From assembly GCA_019119875.1 (NCBI GenBank), contig DWWG01000242.1, positions 117,878 to 181,877 of the forward strand: a stretch of 64,000 nucleotides of DNA, in the 5' to 3' direction. Shown in pieces: positions 18,777 through 27,185 of this stretch. Source of the DNA: Candidatus Dietzia intestinigallinarum (GTDB taxonomy: Bacteria; Actinomycetota; Actinomycetes; Mycobacteriales; Mycobacteriaceae). The stretch's first letter is position 1. Every line of letters starts with the position of its first letter. The position numbers were made by a program, and so were the translations under genes. The notes below the pieces were generated by a model. That model made no database searches, was not told the DNA's origin, and saw only the letters and a list, made by a program, of their open reading frames with translations.

Positions 18777-20846
18777 TCAGAACCGTCCGCCCGCGCCACC
18801 GAAGCCACCACCGCCGCCTCCGAACCCTCCGCCGCGACCGCCGAAGCCGCCGCCTCCGAAGCCCCCGCCTCCGAACCCGCCGCGGCTGCGGCCGAAGCCC
18901 GACCCGCCGCCCCGGGCCATGCCCTGGATCAGGGCGCCGGCGATCATCCCGCCGACCATCGCCCCGGTGCTGGATCCGCCACGACCCCCGCGGCCACCAC
19001 GGCCGTACGGCCGGCCGCTGTACTGGGGACGTGAGGCGTCGGACTGGGCCAGCCGCAGTGCCTCCCGGGCCAGTGACAGTGCGCGGTCGGCGGCGGGGAA
19101 CGCGGCCGGCCCGGCGGTCGCCTCGGCGGTGGCGAGGGCGTCCTTGGCGCCGGCCAGCCGGGTCCGTGCGGCCTGTCCGATCACGGCCAGGCGACTGCCG
19201 ATGAAGTCGTCCGCCTCGCGGACGGCGCCCCGGGCGCGCGTGAGCGCGGCCTGGCGGGCGGCGCGGGCGCGGCTGGCGGCCTCGGCCTCGTGGCCGGCCG
19301 ACGCCAGGGCCTCGTCGAGGTCCCGGTCCACGTCGATGAGGCGGGAGAAGTTGCCCAGTGGATCCGACTGCCCCTCGGCGCGCGCCCGCTCGACGGCGGA
19401 CCGTGCGGCGGTCGCGGCCCCGGAGAGTGTGCGGCTGGTGGCGTCGCTGATGTCGGTTGAGGCCAGCAGCCGACCGGCGATCTCCAGCTCCTCGTCGATC
19501 TCGGCGATCAGCGCGGGCAGGTCCCGACGGGCGGTGACGATGTCGTCGGCGGCGTGGTCCACACCGTCGATCAGCTTCTCGGCGTGTGCGAGCTCGCCCT
19601 CGGCTGTGGTGATGGCGTCCACGGCCTCGGCCTGCTGCCCGACCGGTCGGGCCAGTGCCTCCCGGGCGCGGGCGGTGTCGGCTTCGGCCGCGTCGAGCAT
19701 CTCCTCGGCCAGCGAGATGTTGTCGGTGATCGAGGACAGGACCGCCTGCGGGAACTGCTCCCGCAGGCTCTCCATCGATTTCTCGGCATCGGGGATCCTG
19801 GCTCGCAGGCTGATCGCGCGTCGGGTGAGGGCGTCCACCGAGGCGGCTCCGTTGATGAGCAGGTCGCGCATCTCGGAGAACGCCTCGGCCTGCCCCTCGA
19901 GTCCGCGCTCGGCCCGTTCGGCGCGGGCGGCCACCTCGAGCAGCATGCTCCGGCGCTGGTCGGGGGTCTCGGGGATGTCGTCGTCGAGGCGCTGGATCAG
20001 CGCGTGCGCCGCGTTGACCTCGGCATCGGCGGTGTCCAGGGCGGACCGGAAGGGCCGGGTGCGCAGCTCGCCGAACTCGCCGGCGGCGGTGCGCAGTGCG
20101 CTGGCGGAGGCCTCCACGGCCTGGTCGGCATCGACCAGGCCCGCGCGGGCTCGGGCGTCGAGCACCTCCACGGGCAGGGCGGACAGCCGGGCGGCGTCAT
20201 CGCCGGGGATCGCGCGGGCGTCCTCGATCTGCTTGCGGGTCTTCGCGGCCCGGCGACGGCGGCTGAACAGCAGCAGTGCCACCACGAGAACGATGATCAC
20301 GGCGATCCCGATCAGCATCGACACGGGGGAGACCCCGGACCCGGATCCCTGCCGCTCTAGACCGTCGGCGGCACCGATCGCCGCGCCGGCCCAGTCGAAC
20401 TCGGCCAGGTGCGGTTCGATGTCCTGGGAGGCGATCCGGTCGGTGGTCCGGCTGTCGGCGGCGCCGTACTCGAACCAGTAGGCGCGTTCATCGACAGCCA
20501 CGACGAGCATCGCGTCACGTGTGCCGAACTGGGAGAGCTGGTAGGTCCGCTCGGCCCACGTCTGCGGCTGCATGCCGTCGAAGGTGTCGACATAGGCCAC
20601 CCAGAGTTTGATGGAGTCGGTCGACTGCAGCTCGGCGATCCTCGCCTCGACTTCCCCTGTGCGCGCGCCCAACACGCCTGCGGAGTCAGTGACCCGCTGC
20701 TGTAGCCGCAACGGCTGGTCGGCCTGCGCCGCCGGGGCCGCCCAGAGCATCATGGCGGCGAGAAACGAGACGATCAGCGCCAGCGCCGCAGCCGGCCGGG
20801 CCCGACGACCTCCGTTGACGTCCTCAAGGGTGGGGGTGACGATCAT
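18777..20846 (-). CDS. TPM-domain membrane protein with coiled coil and Gly/Phe-rich tail
   Basis: 689 residues from the ATG at 20846. Signal peptide (about 17-43, ending AAPAAQA), TPM domain (about 45-165; VTDSAGVLGA...RDAMLVVAVDERAYWFEYG), one transmembrane helix (about 190-210) followed by RRRR, then about 380 residues of Ala/Glu/Arg-rich helix likely to form coiled coils, and a tail of GGGFGG repeats ending in AGGRF. TPM proteins are linked to photosystem repair in plants and are of unknown role in actinobacteria. Upstream, TACGCT stands 6 nt before the ATG with no Shine-Dalgarno, suggesting a leaderless message. Divergent from dnaG. Confidence 0.85.
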   Translation of the reverse strand: MIVTPTLEDVNGGRRARPAAALALIVSFLAAMMLWAAPAAQADQPLRLQQRVTDSAGVLGARTGEVEARIAELQSTDSIKLWVAYVDTFDGMQPQTWAERTYQLSQFGTRDAMLVVAVDERAYWFEYGAADSRTTDRIASQDIEPHLAEFDWAGAAIGAADGLERQGSGSGVSPVSMLIGIAVIIVLVVALLLFSRRRRAAKTRKQIEDARAIPGDDAARLSALPVEVLDARARAGLVDADQAVEASASALRTAAGEFGELRTRPFRSALDTADAEVNAAHALIQRLDDDIPETPDQRRSMLLEVAARAERAERGLEGQAEAFSEMRDLLINGAASVDALTRRAISLRARIPDAEKSMESLREQFPQAVLSSITDNISLAEEMLDAAEADTARAREALARPVGQQAEAVDAITTAEGELAHAEKLIDGVDHAADDIVTARRDLPALIAEIDEELEIAGRLLASTDISDATSRTLSGAATAARSAVERARAEGQSDPLGNFSRLIDVDRDLDEALASAGHEAEAASRARAARQAALTRARGAVREADDFIGSRLAVIGQAARTRLAGAKDALATAEATAGPAAFPAADRALSLAREALRLAQSDASRPQYSGRPYGRGGRGGRGGSSTGAMVGGMIAGALIQGMARGGGSGFGRSRGGFGGGGFGGGGFGGRGGGFGGGGGGFGGAGGRF

Positions 20847-20852
20847 GCGCCC

Positions 20853-20906
20853 AGCGTATCGGCCGCGAACCACGGACGGCACAGACTCCCGCGGGCCGCT
20901 ACTCTG
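20853..20906. promoter_or_regulatory. Divergent promoter pair, TPM gene (-) and dnaG (+)
   Basis: On the minus strand TACGCT (20858-20853) lies 6 nt before the TPM ATG. On the plus strand TACTCT (20901-20906) lies 6 nt before the dnaG ATG. Both fit the actinobacterial -10 consensus, and transcription would begin at or within a base or two of the start codons. No convincing -35 is visible for either. Confidence 0.6.
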
Positions 20907-20912
20907 GGCGTC

Positions 20913-22910
20913 ATGGCAGGGCGGATTCCGGAGCAGGACATCGCCGCGATCCGCGAGCGCACCCGCATCGAGGAGGTCGTCGGCGAGTACGTCGCACTCA
21001 AACCAGGCGGCGTGGACTCGCTGAAGGGACTCTCCCCGTTCAAGGACGAGAAGACCCCGTCGTTCCATGTGCGCCCGCAGCACGGGTACTTCCACTGCTT
21101 CTCCACGGGGGAGGGCGGCGACGTCTTCGCGTTCCTCATGAAGATGGAGCACATCGGGTTCGTCGAGGCCGTCGAGCAGCTGGCTGATCGCATCGGGTAC
21201 CGCATCTCGTACGAGGGCGGCGGACAGGTGATCCAGCGCGACCGGGGTACGCGGTCCCGGCTCGCCCGGGCCAACGCGGCGGCCCAGGAGTTCTACGCCG
21301 AGCGCCTGCGGGCGGACCCGGAGGCGCAGACCGCACGGGACTTCCTCACCGAGCGCGGCTTCGACATGGCCCAGGCCGAACACTTCGGCTGTGGATTCGC
21401 CCCCGCCGGCTGGGACACCATGAGCAAGCACCTCATGCGGCAGGGCTTCGAGGCCTCCGAGCTCGAGGCGGCGGGACTGTCCAAGACGAGCTCGCGCGGC
21501 TCGCTGATCGACCGCTTCCACCGCCGGCTGCTGTGGCCCATCCGCAATCTGGCGGGTGAGGTGATCGGCTTCGGTGCCCGGAAGCTGTTCGAGGACGACA
21601 AACTGGGCAAGTACATGAACACGCCCGAGACGATGCTGTACAAGAAGTCCCAGGTGTTGTTCGGGCTGGACCTGGCCAAGAGGGACATCGCGTCGCAGCG
21701 CCGCGCTGTGGTGGTCGAGGGCTATACGGATGTCATGGCGATGCACGCCGCCGGCGTCACCACGGCGGTGGCCGCGTGCGGCACCGCGTTCGGTGAGGAC
21801 CACCTGTCGACGCTGCGGCGATTGATGTTGGACGACAATTATTTCCGCGGCGAGATCATCTACACCTTCGACGGTGACGAGGCGGGCAAGAAGGCGGCGT
21901 TGCGGGCATTCGCCGGTGATCAGCAGTTCTCGGGTCGGACGTTCGTCGCCGTGGCTCCGCCCGGCCAGGACCCGTGTGACCTGCGCCAGAACCGGGGAGA
22001 CGCCGCGGTGCGCGATCTGGTGTCGGCGCGGGTGCCGATGTTCGAGTTCGCGATCCGGTCGATGCTCACCGAACACGACCTGGAGCACGCCGAGGGGCGG
22101 GTCGAGGCGCTGCGTCGGACGGTGCCGGTGGTGGCGGACATCCGCGATTCGACGCTGCGGGACGAGTACGCCCGTCAGCTGGCCGGTTGGGTCGGCTGGG
22201 ACGATCCGGCGACCGTGGTCAGGCGAGTTCGAGAGGAGTCGCGCAGGAGGGGCCGTTCCCGATCGTCGGGTCGCGGACCGCGGCGTGGGGCCACGGGCGG
22301 ACCGGGGGGCGGTTCCCGGCCGGGGTGGAACCGTGCCGGGCGTGCGGACCGGGGATACGACGACGAGGCCAACGGTCCGCAGTCGGCTCCCGGGCCCCGA
22401 CCCGGTATCCCGCTTCCGGCGCCGAATGATCCCCGGCTGTGGCCGCAGCGGGAGGCGATCAAGGCGGCACTGCAGTACCCGGGTCTGGCCGGTCCGCTCT
22501 TCGATTCGTTGCCCCCGGAGTGCTACACCCATCCGGCGTACGGGGCGATCGCGGACGCGCTGGCCACGGCCGGGGGGTGCGCGGCCGGCAAGAGCGGCGC
22601 GAACTGGGTCAGCGAGGTCTCGTCCGGGCTGCGGGACGAGGGGCTCCGTCAACTGGTCGGCGCGCTCGCCGTGGAGACTCTGCGGGTGTCGGAGGAGGCG
22701 ATGCCGCGCTACATCTCCGGTGTGCTCGCGCGACTGCAGGAGGTGTGGGTCTCCGGGCAGATCGCGGACCTCAAGTCACGTGTGCAGAGGATGAGCCCGG
22801 CGGAGGACCCCGACGGCTACTCGGCGTTGTTCGGTGATCTGGTGGCGCTCGAGGAGTACCGGCGCGGTCTGCTGGAGCAGGCCGTGGGCGCGACCCCCGA
22901 CATCGCCTGA
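20913..22910 (+). CDS. dnaG: DNA primase DnaG (zinc-finger ligands missing)
   Basis: 665 residues, ATG without Shine-Dalgarno, probably leaderless. The N-terminal zinc-binding domain is recognisable (about 35-75) but the usual CPFH reads SPFK and the usual HCFGCG reads HCFSTG, so only one of the four classical ligands (the Cys of HCF) remains. I recall the same substitutions in Corynebacterium primases. The RNA polymerase core with TOPRIM (VVVEGYTDVMAMHAAG and YTFDGDEAGKKAA) is intact. An Arg/Gly-rich linker (about 440-495) leads to the C-terminal DnaB-helicase-binding domain. It makes RNA primers at the replication fork. Confidence 0.95.
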   Translation: MAGRIPEQDIAAIRERTRIEEVVGEYVALKPGGVDSLKGLSPFKDEKTPSFHVRPQHGYFHCFSTGEGGDVFAFLMKMEHIGFVEAVEQLADRIGYRISYEGGGQVIQRDRGTRSRLARANAAAQEFYAERLRADPEAQTARDFLTERGFDMAQAEHFGCGFAPAGWDTMSKHLMRQGFEASELEAAGLSKTSSRGSLIDRFHRRLLWPIRNLAGEVIGFGARKLFEDDKLGKYMNTPETMLYKKSQVLFGLDLAKRDIASQRRAVVVEGYTDVMAMHAAGVTTAVAACGTAFGEDHLSTLRRLMLDDNYFRGEIIYTFDGDEAGKKAALRAFAGDQQFSGRTFVAVAPPGQDPCDLRQNRGDAAVRDLVSARVPMFEFAIRSMLTEHDLEHAEGRVEALRRTVPVVADIRDSTLRDEYARQLAGWVGWDDPATVVRRVREESRRRGRSRSSGRGPRRGATGGPGGGSRPGWNRAGRADRGYDDEANGPQSAPGPRPGIPLPAPNDPRLWPQREAIKAALQYPGLAGPLFDSLPPECYTHPAYGAIADALATAGGCAAGKSGANWVSEVSSGLRDEGLRQLVGALAVETLRVSEEAMPRYISGVLARLQEVWVSGQIADLKSRVQRMSPAEDPDGYSALFGDLVALEEYRRGLLEQAVGATPDIA

Positions 22911-22951
22911 CGTCACCCGCCACGGGCCAGAATGGTCCGTGACCTGGTGAT

Positions 22952-22981
22952 TTGGCCCGGAGCGACGGGACACACTAAAGT
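22952..22981 (+). promoter_or_regulatory. Promoter of tRNA-Asn
   Basis: TTGGCC (-35, 22952-22957), an 18-bp spacer and TAAAGT (-10, 22976-22981), 39 bp before the mature tRNA. Confidence 0.6.
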
Positions 22982-23020
22982 AGGTTCTCGGTATCCGGCC
23001 CGGCCGGGAACCGCCCGCAA

Positions 23021-23095
23021 TCCCCCATAGCTCAATGGCAGAGCATTCGACTGTTAATCGAAGGGTTATTGGTTCGAATCCAATTGGGGGAGCCA
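23021..23095 (+). tRNA. tRNA-Asn (GTT)
   Basis: Complete cloverleaf. Acceptor TCCCCCA pairs with TGGGGGA (23085-23091). Anticodon loop CTGTTAA has GTT at 23053-23055. T arm GGTTCGAATCC, discriminator G at 23092, CCA encoded at 23093-23095. Confidence 0.97.
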
Positions 23096-23097
23096 CA

Positions 23098-23144
23098 GAA
23101 ACACCCTTCCACCTGCACGTTGTCCGCAGGGGGAGGGTGTTTTT
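23098..23144 (+). terminator. Intrinsic terminator after tRNA-Asn
   Basis: acacccttcc (23101-23110) pairs with gggagggtgt (23131-23140) with one mismatch, followed directly by TTTTT. A classical Rho-independent terminator for the tRNA transcript. Confidence 0.85.
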
Positions 23145-23285
23145 CTCTGCGCGGTTTTCCACCATGTGTCGGGCTGATCGCCTCTGCTCGGAGCCTGATG
23201 GCCGGGGCCCCCTGCTGTGTCGGGGACGCGCCGTGCGTTTCGATACGCTGATCGGCGGCCCGAACTACGTCAGGAGAATCAGCGG

Positions 23286-24272
23286 ATGACCACGAAGATC
23301 CGGATCGGCATCGCCGGCTACGGCAACCTCGGCCGCGGTGTGGAGGCCGCGCTCGCACAGAATCCCGACATGACGCTCGTGGGTGTGTACACGCGGCGCG
23401 CGCCGGAGGACGTGGCGACGCTGAACCCGGACACGCCCGTGTTCGCGTATGACGAGCTCGCCACGAACGACGGACAGATCGACGTGCTCATCCTGTGCGG
23501 CGGATCCAAAGAGGATCTCCCGGTGCAGTCGCCGGAGCTCGCGGCCCGCTTCAACATCGTGGACAGCTTCGACACCCACGCGCGGGTCCCGGAGCACTTC
23601 GCGGCGGTCGATGCGCCCGCCAGGGCGGCCGGCACCACGGCACTGATCTCCGCCGGCTGGGATCCCGGCATGTACTCGATCAACCGTGTCGTGGGAGAGG
23701 CGCTTCTGCCCGAGGGGGACACGTACACCTTCTGGGGCCGTGGCCTGAGCCAGGGACACTCGGATGCCGTCCGCCGGGTGCCCGGGGTGGCCGCCGGGGT
23801 GCAGTACACGGTGCCGAGCGAGAGCGCTATCGCCTCGGTGCGTGCCGGTGAGCGGCCGGCGCTGACCACTCGCCAGAAGCACGTCCGCGAATGCTTCGTC
23901 GTGCTGGAGGAGGGAGCCGATCCCGACACCGTGCGTGAGGCCATCGTGACGATGCCTGACTACTTCGAGCCCTTCGACACCACGGTCACCTTCATCACGG
24001 CGGAGGAACTGGCCCGCGACCATCGCGCGATGCCGCACGGCGGGTTCGTCATCCGTTCCGGCGAGACCGGCGAGGGCAACTCGCAGGTGGTCGAGTACAG
24101 CCTCACCCTCGGCAGCAACCCCGAGTTCACCGCGGGAGTCCTGGTGGCCTATGCGCGCGCCGTGCACCGGCTCCACGCGAGCGGTCGGGTGGGCGCGCAC
24201 ACGGTCTTCGACGTGCCCCCCGGGCTGCTCTCACCCAAGACCCCCGAGCAGCTGCGCAAGGACGACCTGTAG
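23286..24272 (+). CDS. ddh: meso-Diaminopimelate D-dehydrogenase
   Basis: 328 residues, ATG at 23286 with AGGAG upstream. Rossmann NADP site GIAGYGNLGRGVE at residues 8-20; the body (DSFDTHARVPEHF, SAGWDPGMYSINR, WGRGLSQGHSDAVRR) matches the family represented by Corynebacterium glutamicum Ddh (320 residues). It aminates tetrahydrodipicolinate directly to meso-DAP with NADPH and ammonia, bypassing the four-step succinylase route to lysine and peptidoglycan. The gene is monocistronic between a terminator and an esterase. Confidence 0.93.
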   Translation: MTTKIRIGIAGYGNLGRGVEAALAQNPDMTLVGVYTRRAPEDVATLNPDTPVFAYDELATNDGQIDVLILCGGSKEDLPVQSPELAARFNIVDSFDTHARVPEHFAAVDAPARAAGTTALISAGWDPGMYSINRVVGEALLPEGDTYTFWGRGLSQGHSDAVRRVPGVAAGVQYTVPSESAIASVRAGERPALTTRQKHVRECFVVLEEGADPDTVREAIVTMPDYFEPFDTTVTFITAEELARDHRAMPHGGFVIRSGETGEGNSQVVEYSLTLGSNPEFTAGVLVAYARAVHRLHASGRVGAHTVFDVPPGLLSPKTPEQLRKDDL

Positions 24273-24329
24273 CCGGTCGGCGCCGGCTCGCACGGGAGGT
24301 CCGGGCACGGTCCTGACTACGCTGTCCCC

Positions 24330-25718
24330 ATGACCGATGTCGAGATCGCGCTGTCCACGGGGCGGGTCCGCGGGAGTGCCCGGGACGGGGTGGTCAGGTT
24401 CCTCGGAATCCCGTACGCCGAGGATCCTGTGGGTGAGCTGAGGTTCGCCGCGCCGGTCCCACGTGCACCCTGGCGGGGTGTCCGCGACGCCACCCGTCCG
24501 GCGGCCACGGGTCAGCGGCTGAGGTTCGATCCGGACCCCGCCATCCCCGAGCCGATCGTCGCGGGCACCGACGTGCTGCACGTGGACGTGTGGGCGCCCG
24601 CCTCGGCGGACCGGAGCCCGGTGCTGGTGTGGATTCACGGCGGGGGCTGGGAGTCCGGTTCCTCGCACCAGCCGTGGTTCGACGGGGCCTCTTTCGCCCG
24701 TCGGGGAATCGTGGTGGTGTCGGTCGGCTACCGGCTCGGCGTCGAGGGGTTCACGCCGTTCCCGGACGCACCAGACAACCGGGGCATGCGCGACTGGATA
24801 GCGGCGCTCGATTGGGTCCGTCGTGAGATCTCCGCGTTCGGCGGTGACCCGGGCAGGGTCACGGTCGCCGGCCAGTCCGCCGGCGGGGGTGCGGTGCTGT
24901 TCCTGATGGGTTCGCCGTCCGCTGACGGCCTGTTCCACCGGGCGATCGCCAGCTCCCCGGCGATTCTGCGGGCCCCGGCCACTCACCCCCCGAAGGGGAT
25001 CACGGCCGCATCCCTGGCCGCCGGGGGCAGAGGGGCCGTGGACGAGTTCCACCGCAGGTTGCGCAAGGACAATCAGTTCACCCTTCCCTTCCGCCCGGTG
25101 GTGGGCGACGACGTGGTGCCGGGGCCACCGCTGGAGGCGGTCGCGGGCGGCCGGGCGGGCCGGATCCCGCTGATGATCGGCTCCACGGCCACCGAGTTCG
25201 AGGCCGTCACCGACAAGCTCCCCGGGCCGGCTCTGATCCCGGGCGCCGCGCTCATCGCGCTGTCCCAGAAGCTGCCGCGAGAAGGCCTCAAGGCCCTGGC
25301 GCGGCAGTCCAACGGGCGATCGTTGCGACGCAGCGTGGGCGCGGTGATCGATGCCGCCGCGATCCAGTCCACCGTCGCCCGCACCGCCGAGTCACGCCTG
25401 GCGGCCGGCGATCCGACCTGGGTCTACGACTTCTGTTGGGACGGCGGCAACGGGCCGCGGCACTGCGCGGATCTCCCGTTCTTCTGGGGGGCTCCGGACG
25501 CGGAGAACGTGGAGCGTTACCTGGGTGCGCCGGCCCCGGCGGCCCTGGTGGAGGCGATGCACGACTCGTGGGTCGACTTCGTCACCACCGGCGACCCCGG
25601 TTTCCCCGCCTACGAGGCGGCCGACCGGATGGTGCGCGCGTGGAGCGACCCGCCGGCCGTGGTCGAGGACGGGCTCGGCCCCGTGCGGCAGGTCTGGTGG
25701 CCGGAGGGTGCGCGCTGA
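24330..25718 (+). CDS. Type B carboxylesterase
   Basis: 462 residues. Carboxylesterase family signatures are RFLGIPYAE, oxyanion-hole HGGGWESG, and the nucleophile elbow GQSAGGGAV (Ser about 192). Glu and His partners lie further on (near STATEFEAV and the C-terminal third). No signal peptide, so cytoplasmic. It hydrolyses carboxylic esters; the substrate is unknown. TACGCT (24318-24323) lies 6 nt before the ATG with no Shine-Dalgarno, so it is probably leaderless. Confidence 0.88.
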   Translation: MTDVEIALSTGRVRGSARDGVVRFLGIPYAEDPVGELRFAAPVPRAPWRGVRDATRPAATGQRLRFDPDPAIPEPIVAGTDVLHVDVWAPASADRSPVLVWIHGGGWESGSSHQPWFDGASFARRGIVVVSVGYRLGVEGFTPFPDAPDNRGMRDWIAALDWVRREISAFGGDPGRVTVAGQSAGGGAVLFLMGSPSADGLFHRAIASSPAILRAPATHPPKGITAASLAAGGRGAVDEFHRRLRKDNQFTLPFRPVVGDDVVPGPPLEAVAGGRAGRIPLMIGSTATEFEAVTDKLPGPALIPGAALIALSQKLPREGLKALARQSNGRSLRRSVGAVIDAAAIQSTVARTAESRLAAGDPTWVYDFCWDGGNGPRHCADLPFFWGAPDAENVERYLGAPAPAALVEAMHDSWVDFVTTGDPGFPAYEAADRMVRAWSDPPAVVEDGLGPVRQVWWPEGAR

Positions 25719-25723
25719 CGCCT

Positions 25724-25732
25724 TGCTAGGAT
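25724..25732 (+). promoter_or_regulatory. Extended -10 promoter of the CAT-anticodon tRNA
   Basis: TGCTAGGAT is an extended -10 (TGN-TAGGAT), 41 bp before the tRNA, just past the esterase stop. No clear -35. Confidence 0.5.
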
Positions 25733-25773
25733 TGCGCGGCACACGATCGGCCCGATGCACGGTGTGCATTTCG

Positions 25774-25850
25774 GGGGCCATAGCTCAGTTGGTTAGAGCC
25801 GCGGACTCATAATCCGCTGGTCGCGGGTTCAAGCCCCGCTGGCCCCACCA
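25774..25850 (+). tRNA. tRNA with CAT anticodon (Ile2 or elongator Met)
   Basis: Acceptor GGGGCCA pairs with TGGCCCC. D arm GCTCAGTTGGTTAGAGC. Anticodon loop CTCATAA has CAT at 25808-25810. T arm CGGGTTCAAGCCCCG, discriminator A, encoded CCA at 25848-25850. There is no 1-72 mismatch, so it is not the initiator. The T-loop TTCAAGC and the variable region resemble tRNA-Ile2 (lysidine-modified) more than elongator Met, but sequence alone does not settle it. Confidence 0.9.
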
Positions 25851-25878
25851 CGAAACCCCCTGCCGGCAGGGGGTTTCG
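25851..25878. terminator. Palindromic terminator after the CAT tRNA
   Basis: The 28 bp cgaaaccccc-tgccggca-gggggtttcg form a perfect palindrome starting right after CCA, with a short TTT in each direction. It can stop the tRNA transcript and, from the other side, the alpha/beta-hydrolase transcript that ends at 25966. Confidence 0.8.
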
Positions 25879-25965
25879 CAGTTTAGTGGGGTGCCGGAAC
25901 CGTAGGGTGTGCTGCCGTGGTCGCGGCGCCATCGCGCCCGCGTGGTGGGCGGGCCGCGGCGTCGG

Positions 25966-27060
25966 TCAGTATCCGAGCCCCATCCGCAGTGCGCCGACGG
26001 CCTCGTACAGTGCCGCCCGGGCCGCCGGACTGGTGCCGACGGCGTTGACGAACGGGTGCACCAACGAGGAATGCCGCCGCAGTGACACTGTGACCCCGGC
26101 CTCGGACATCTTGCGGGCGTAGGCCTCGCCCTCATCCCGCAGTGGGTCGAATCCGCCGGTGGCCACGTGGGCCGGTGGCAGCCCGGAGAAGTCCTCGGCC
26201 AGCAGCGGGGAGGCCCGCGGGTCGGTGCGGTCGTCGTCGGACCGGATGTAGGTCTCCTCGTACCAGTCCATGTTTGACCTGGTGAGGAAGAAGCCCTCGC
26301 CGAAGGTCTCGTACGACCGTGTCCGGGCGGACATGTCGGTGGCGGGGACGAACAGCAGCTGGAAGGCGGGCATTGTCTCGGCGGCGTCGCGGGTCAGGTG
26401 GCAGACGACCGTCGCGAGGTTGCCTCCGGCGCTGTCGCCGCCCACGGCAATCCGGGTGGCGTCCACGCCGAGCTCGACGGCGTTGTCCCGGACGTAGCGG
26501 AACGAAGCGAGGCAGTCTTCTACAGGCGTCGGGAACGTGAACTCGGGCGCGAGGCGATAGTCCACACTGAGGACCTTGAGACCGCCCTCGCGGGCGATGA
26601 AGCGGCACGTGGAGTCGTGCGAGTCGATGCTCCCGAGCGTCCAGCCGCCGCCGTGGAAGTAGATGAGAAGCGGCAGCACCTCGTCGGTGCCGACGGGCGA
26701 GTAGAGGCGGGCGGAAAGGTCCGCGCGCGCGGGATCGTCACCGGCCAGCGGGAGGACGATGTCCTCGACGACGGCGAGGTCGATCCTGTCGCCGGAGGCG
26801 GTGAACGCCGACCGCTCGAGCGTCTCCCGCGCCTGCTTCAGGGGGAGGTCCTCGTACTCACCTCCGGTCATCAGTGAGATCACCCGCAGCCCGGCCTGGA
26901 AATGCGGGTCAAGGGTCAGTCCGTCGAGCCGACGCGGTGAGCCCGCGATCGGTCGGAGCATTCCCCCGGGCAGTCGCCCCGCAGCGGTCATGGCTGCCCT
27001 GACGAGCCGGTCTGCCGTGGTCGGAGTGTAGGCCCGGTGACCGGACATCGGAGAACTCAT
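25966..27060 (-). CDS. Alpha/beta hydrolase, hormone-sensitive-lipase (HSL) family
   Basis: 364 residues from the ATG at 27060; ATG 27048 is an alternative. HSL hallmarks: oxyanion motif HGGGWTLGS (about 155), nucleophile elbow GGDSAGGNLA (Ser about 230), acid in GFDPLRDEGEAYARKM, and His in SLVHPFVN. Related to mycobacterial Lip esterases acting on short-chain esters or acylglycerols. No signal peptide. Divergent from the beta-lactamase-like gene with 125 bp between. Confidence 0.88.
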   Translation of the reverse strand: MSSPMSGHRAYTPTTADRLVRAAMTAAGRLPGGMLRPIAGSPRRLDGLTLDPHFQAGLRVISLMTGGEYEDLPLKQARETLERSAFTASGDRIDLAVVEDIVLPLAGDDPARADLSARLYSPVGTDEVLPLLIYFHGGGWTLGSIDSHDSTCRFIAREGGLKVLSVDYRLAPEFTFPTPVEDCLASFRYVRDNAVELGVDATRIAVGGDSAGGNLATVVCHLTRDAAETMPAFQLLFVPATDMSARTRSYETFGEGFFLTRSNMDWYEETYIRSDDDRTDPRASPLLAEDFSGLPPAHVATGGFDPLRDEGEAYARKMSEAGVTVSLRRHSSLVHPFVNAVGTSPAARAALYEAVGALRMGLGY

Positions 27061-27185
27061 GGCCACATTGTGTCGCGTATCCCGCGGATCGCGGTGGGTA
27101 TCCGGTGACCGACCGCACCGGGACGTGCCTGCAGACCTGACAGACTGGCGGACAGGCACACCGCTCAAGCTCCAGGGAGGAACCG

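Noticed and set aside
18777-22652. One 1291-codon minus-strand protein joining the TPM gene to a frame opposite dnaG
   Set aside because: The part beyond 20846 is the dnaG antisense shadow; the signal peptide and the -10 at 20853-20858 set the true start at 20846.
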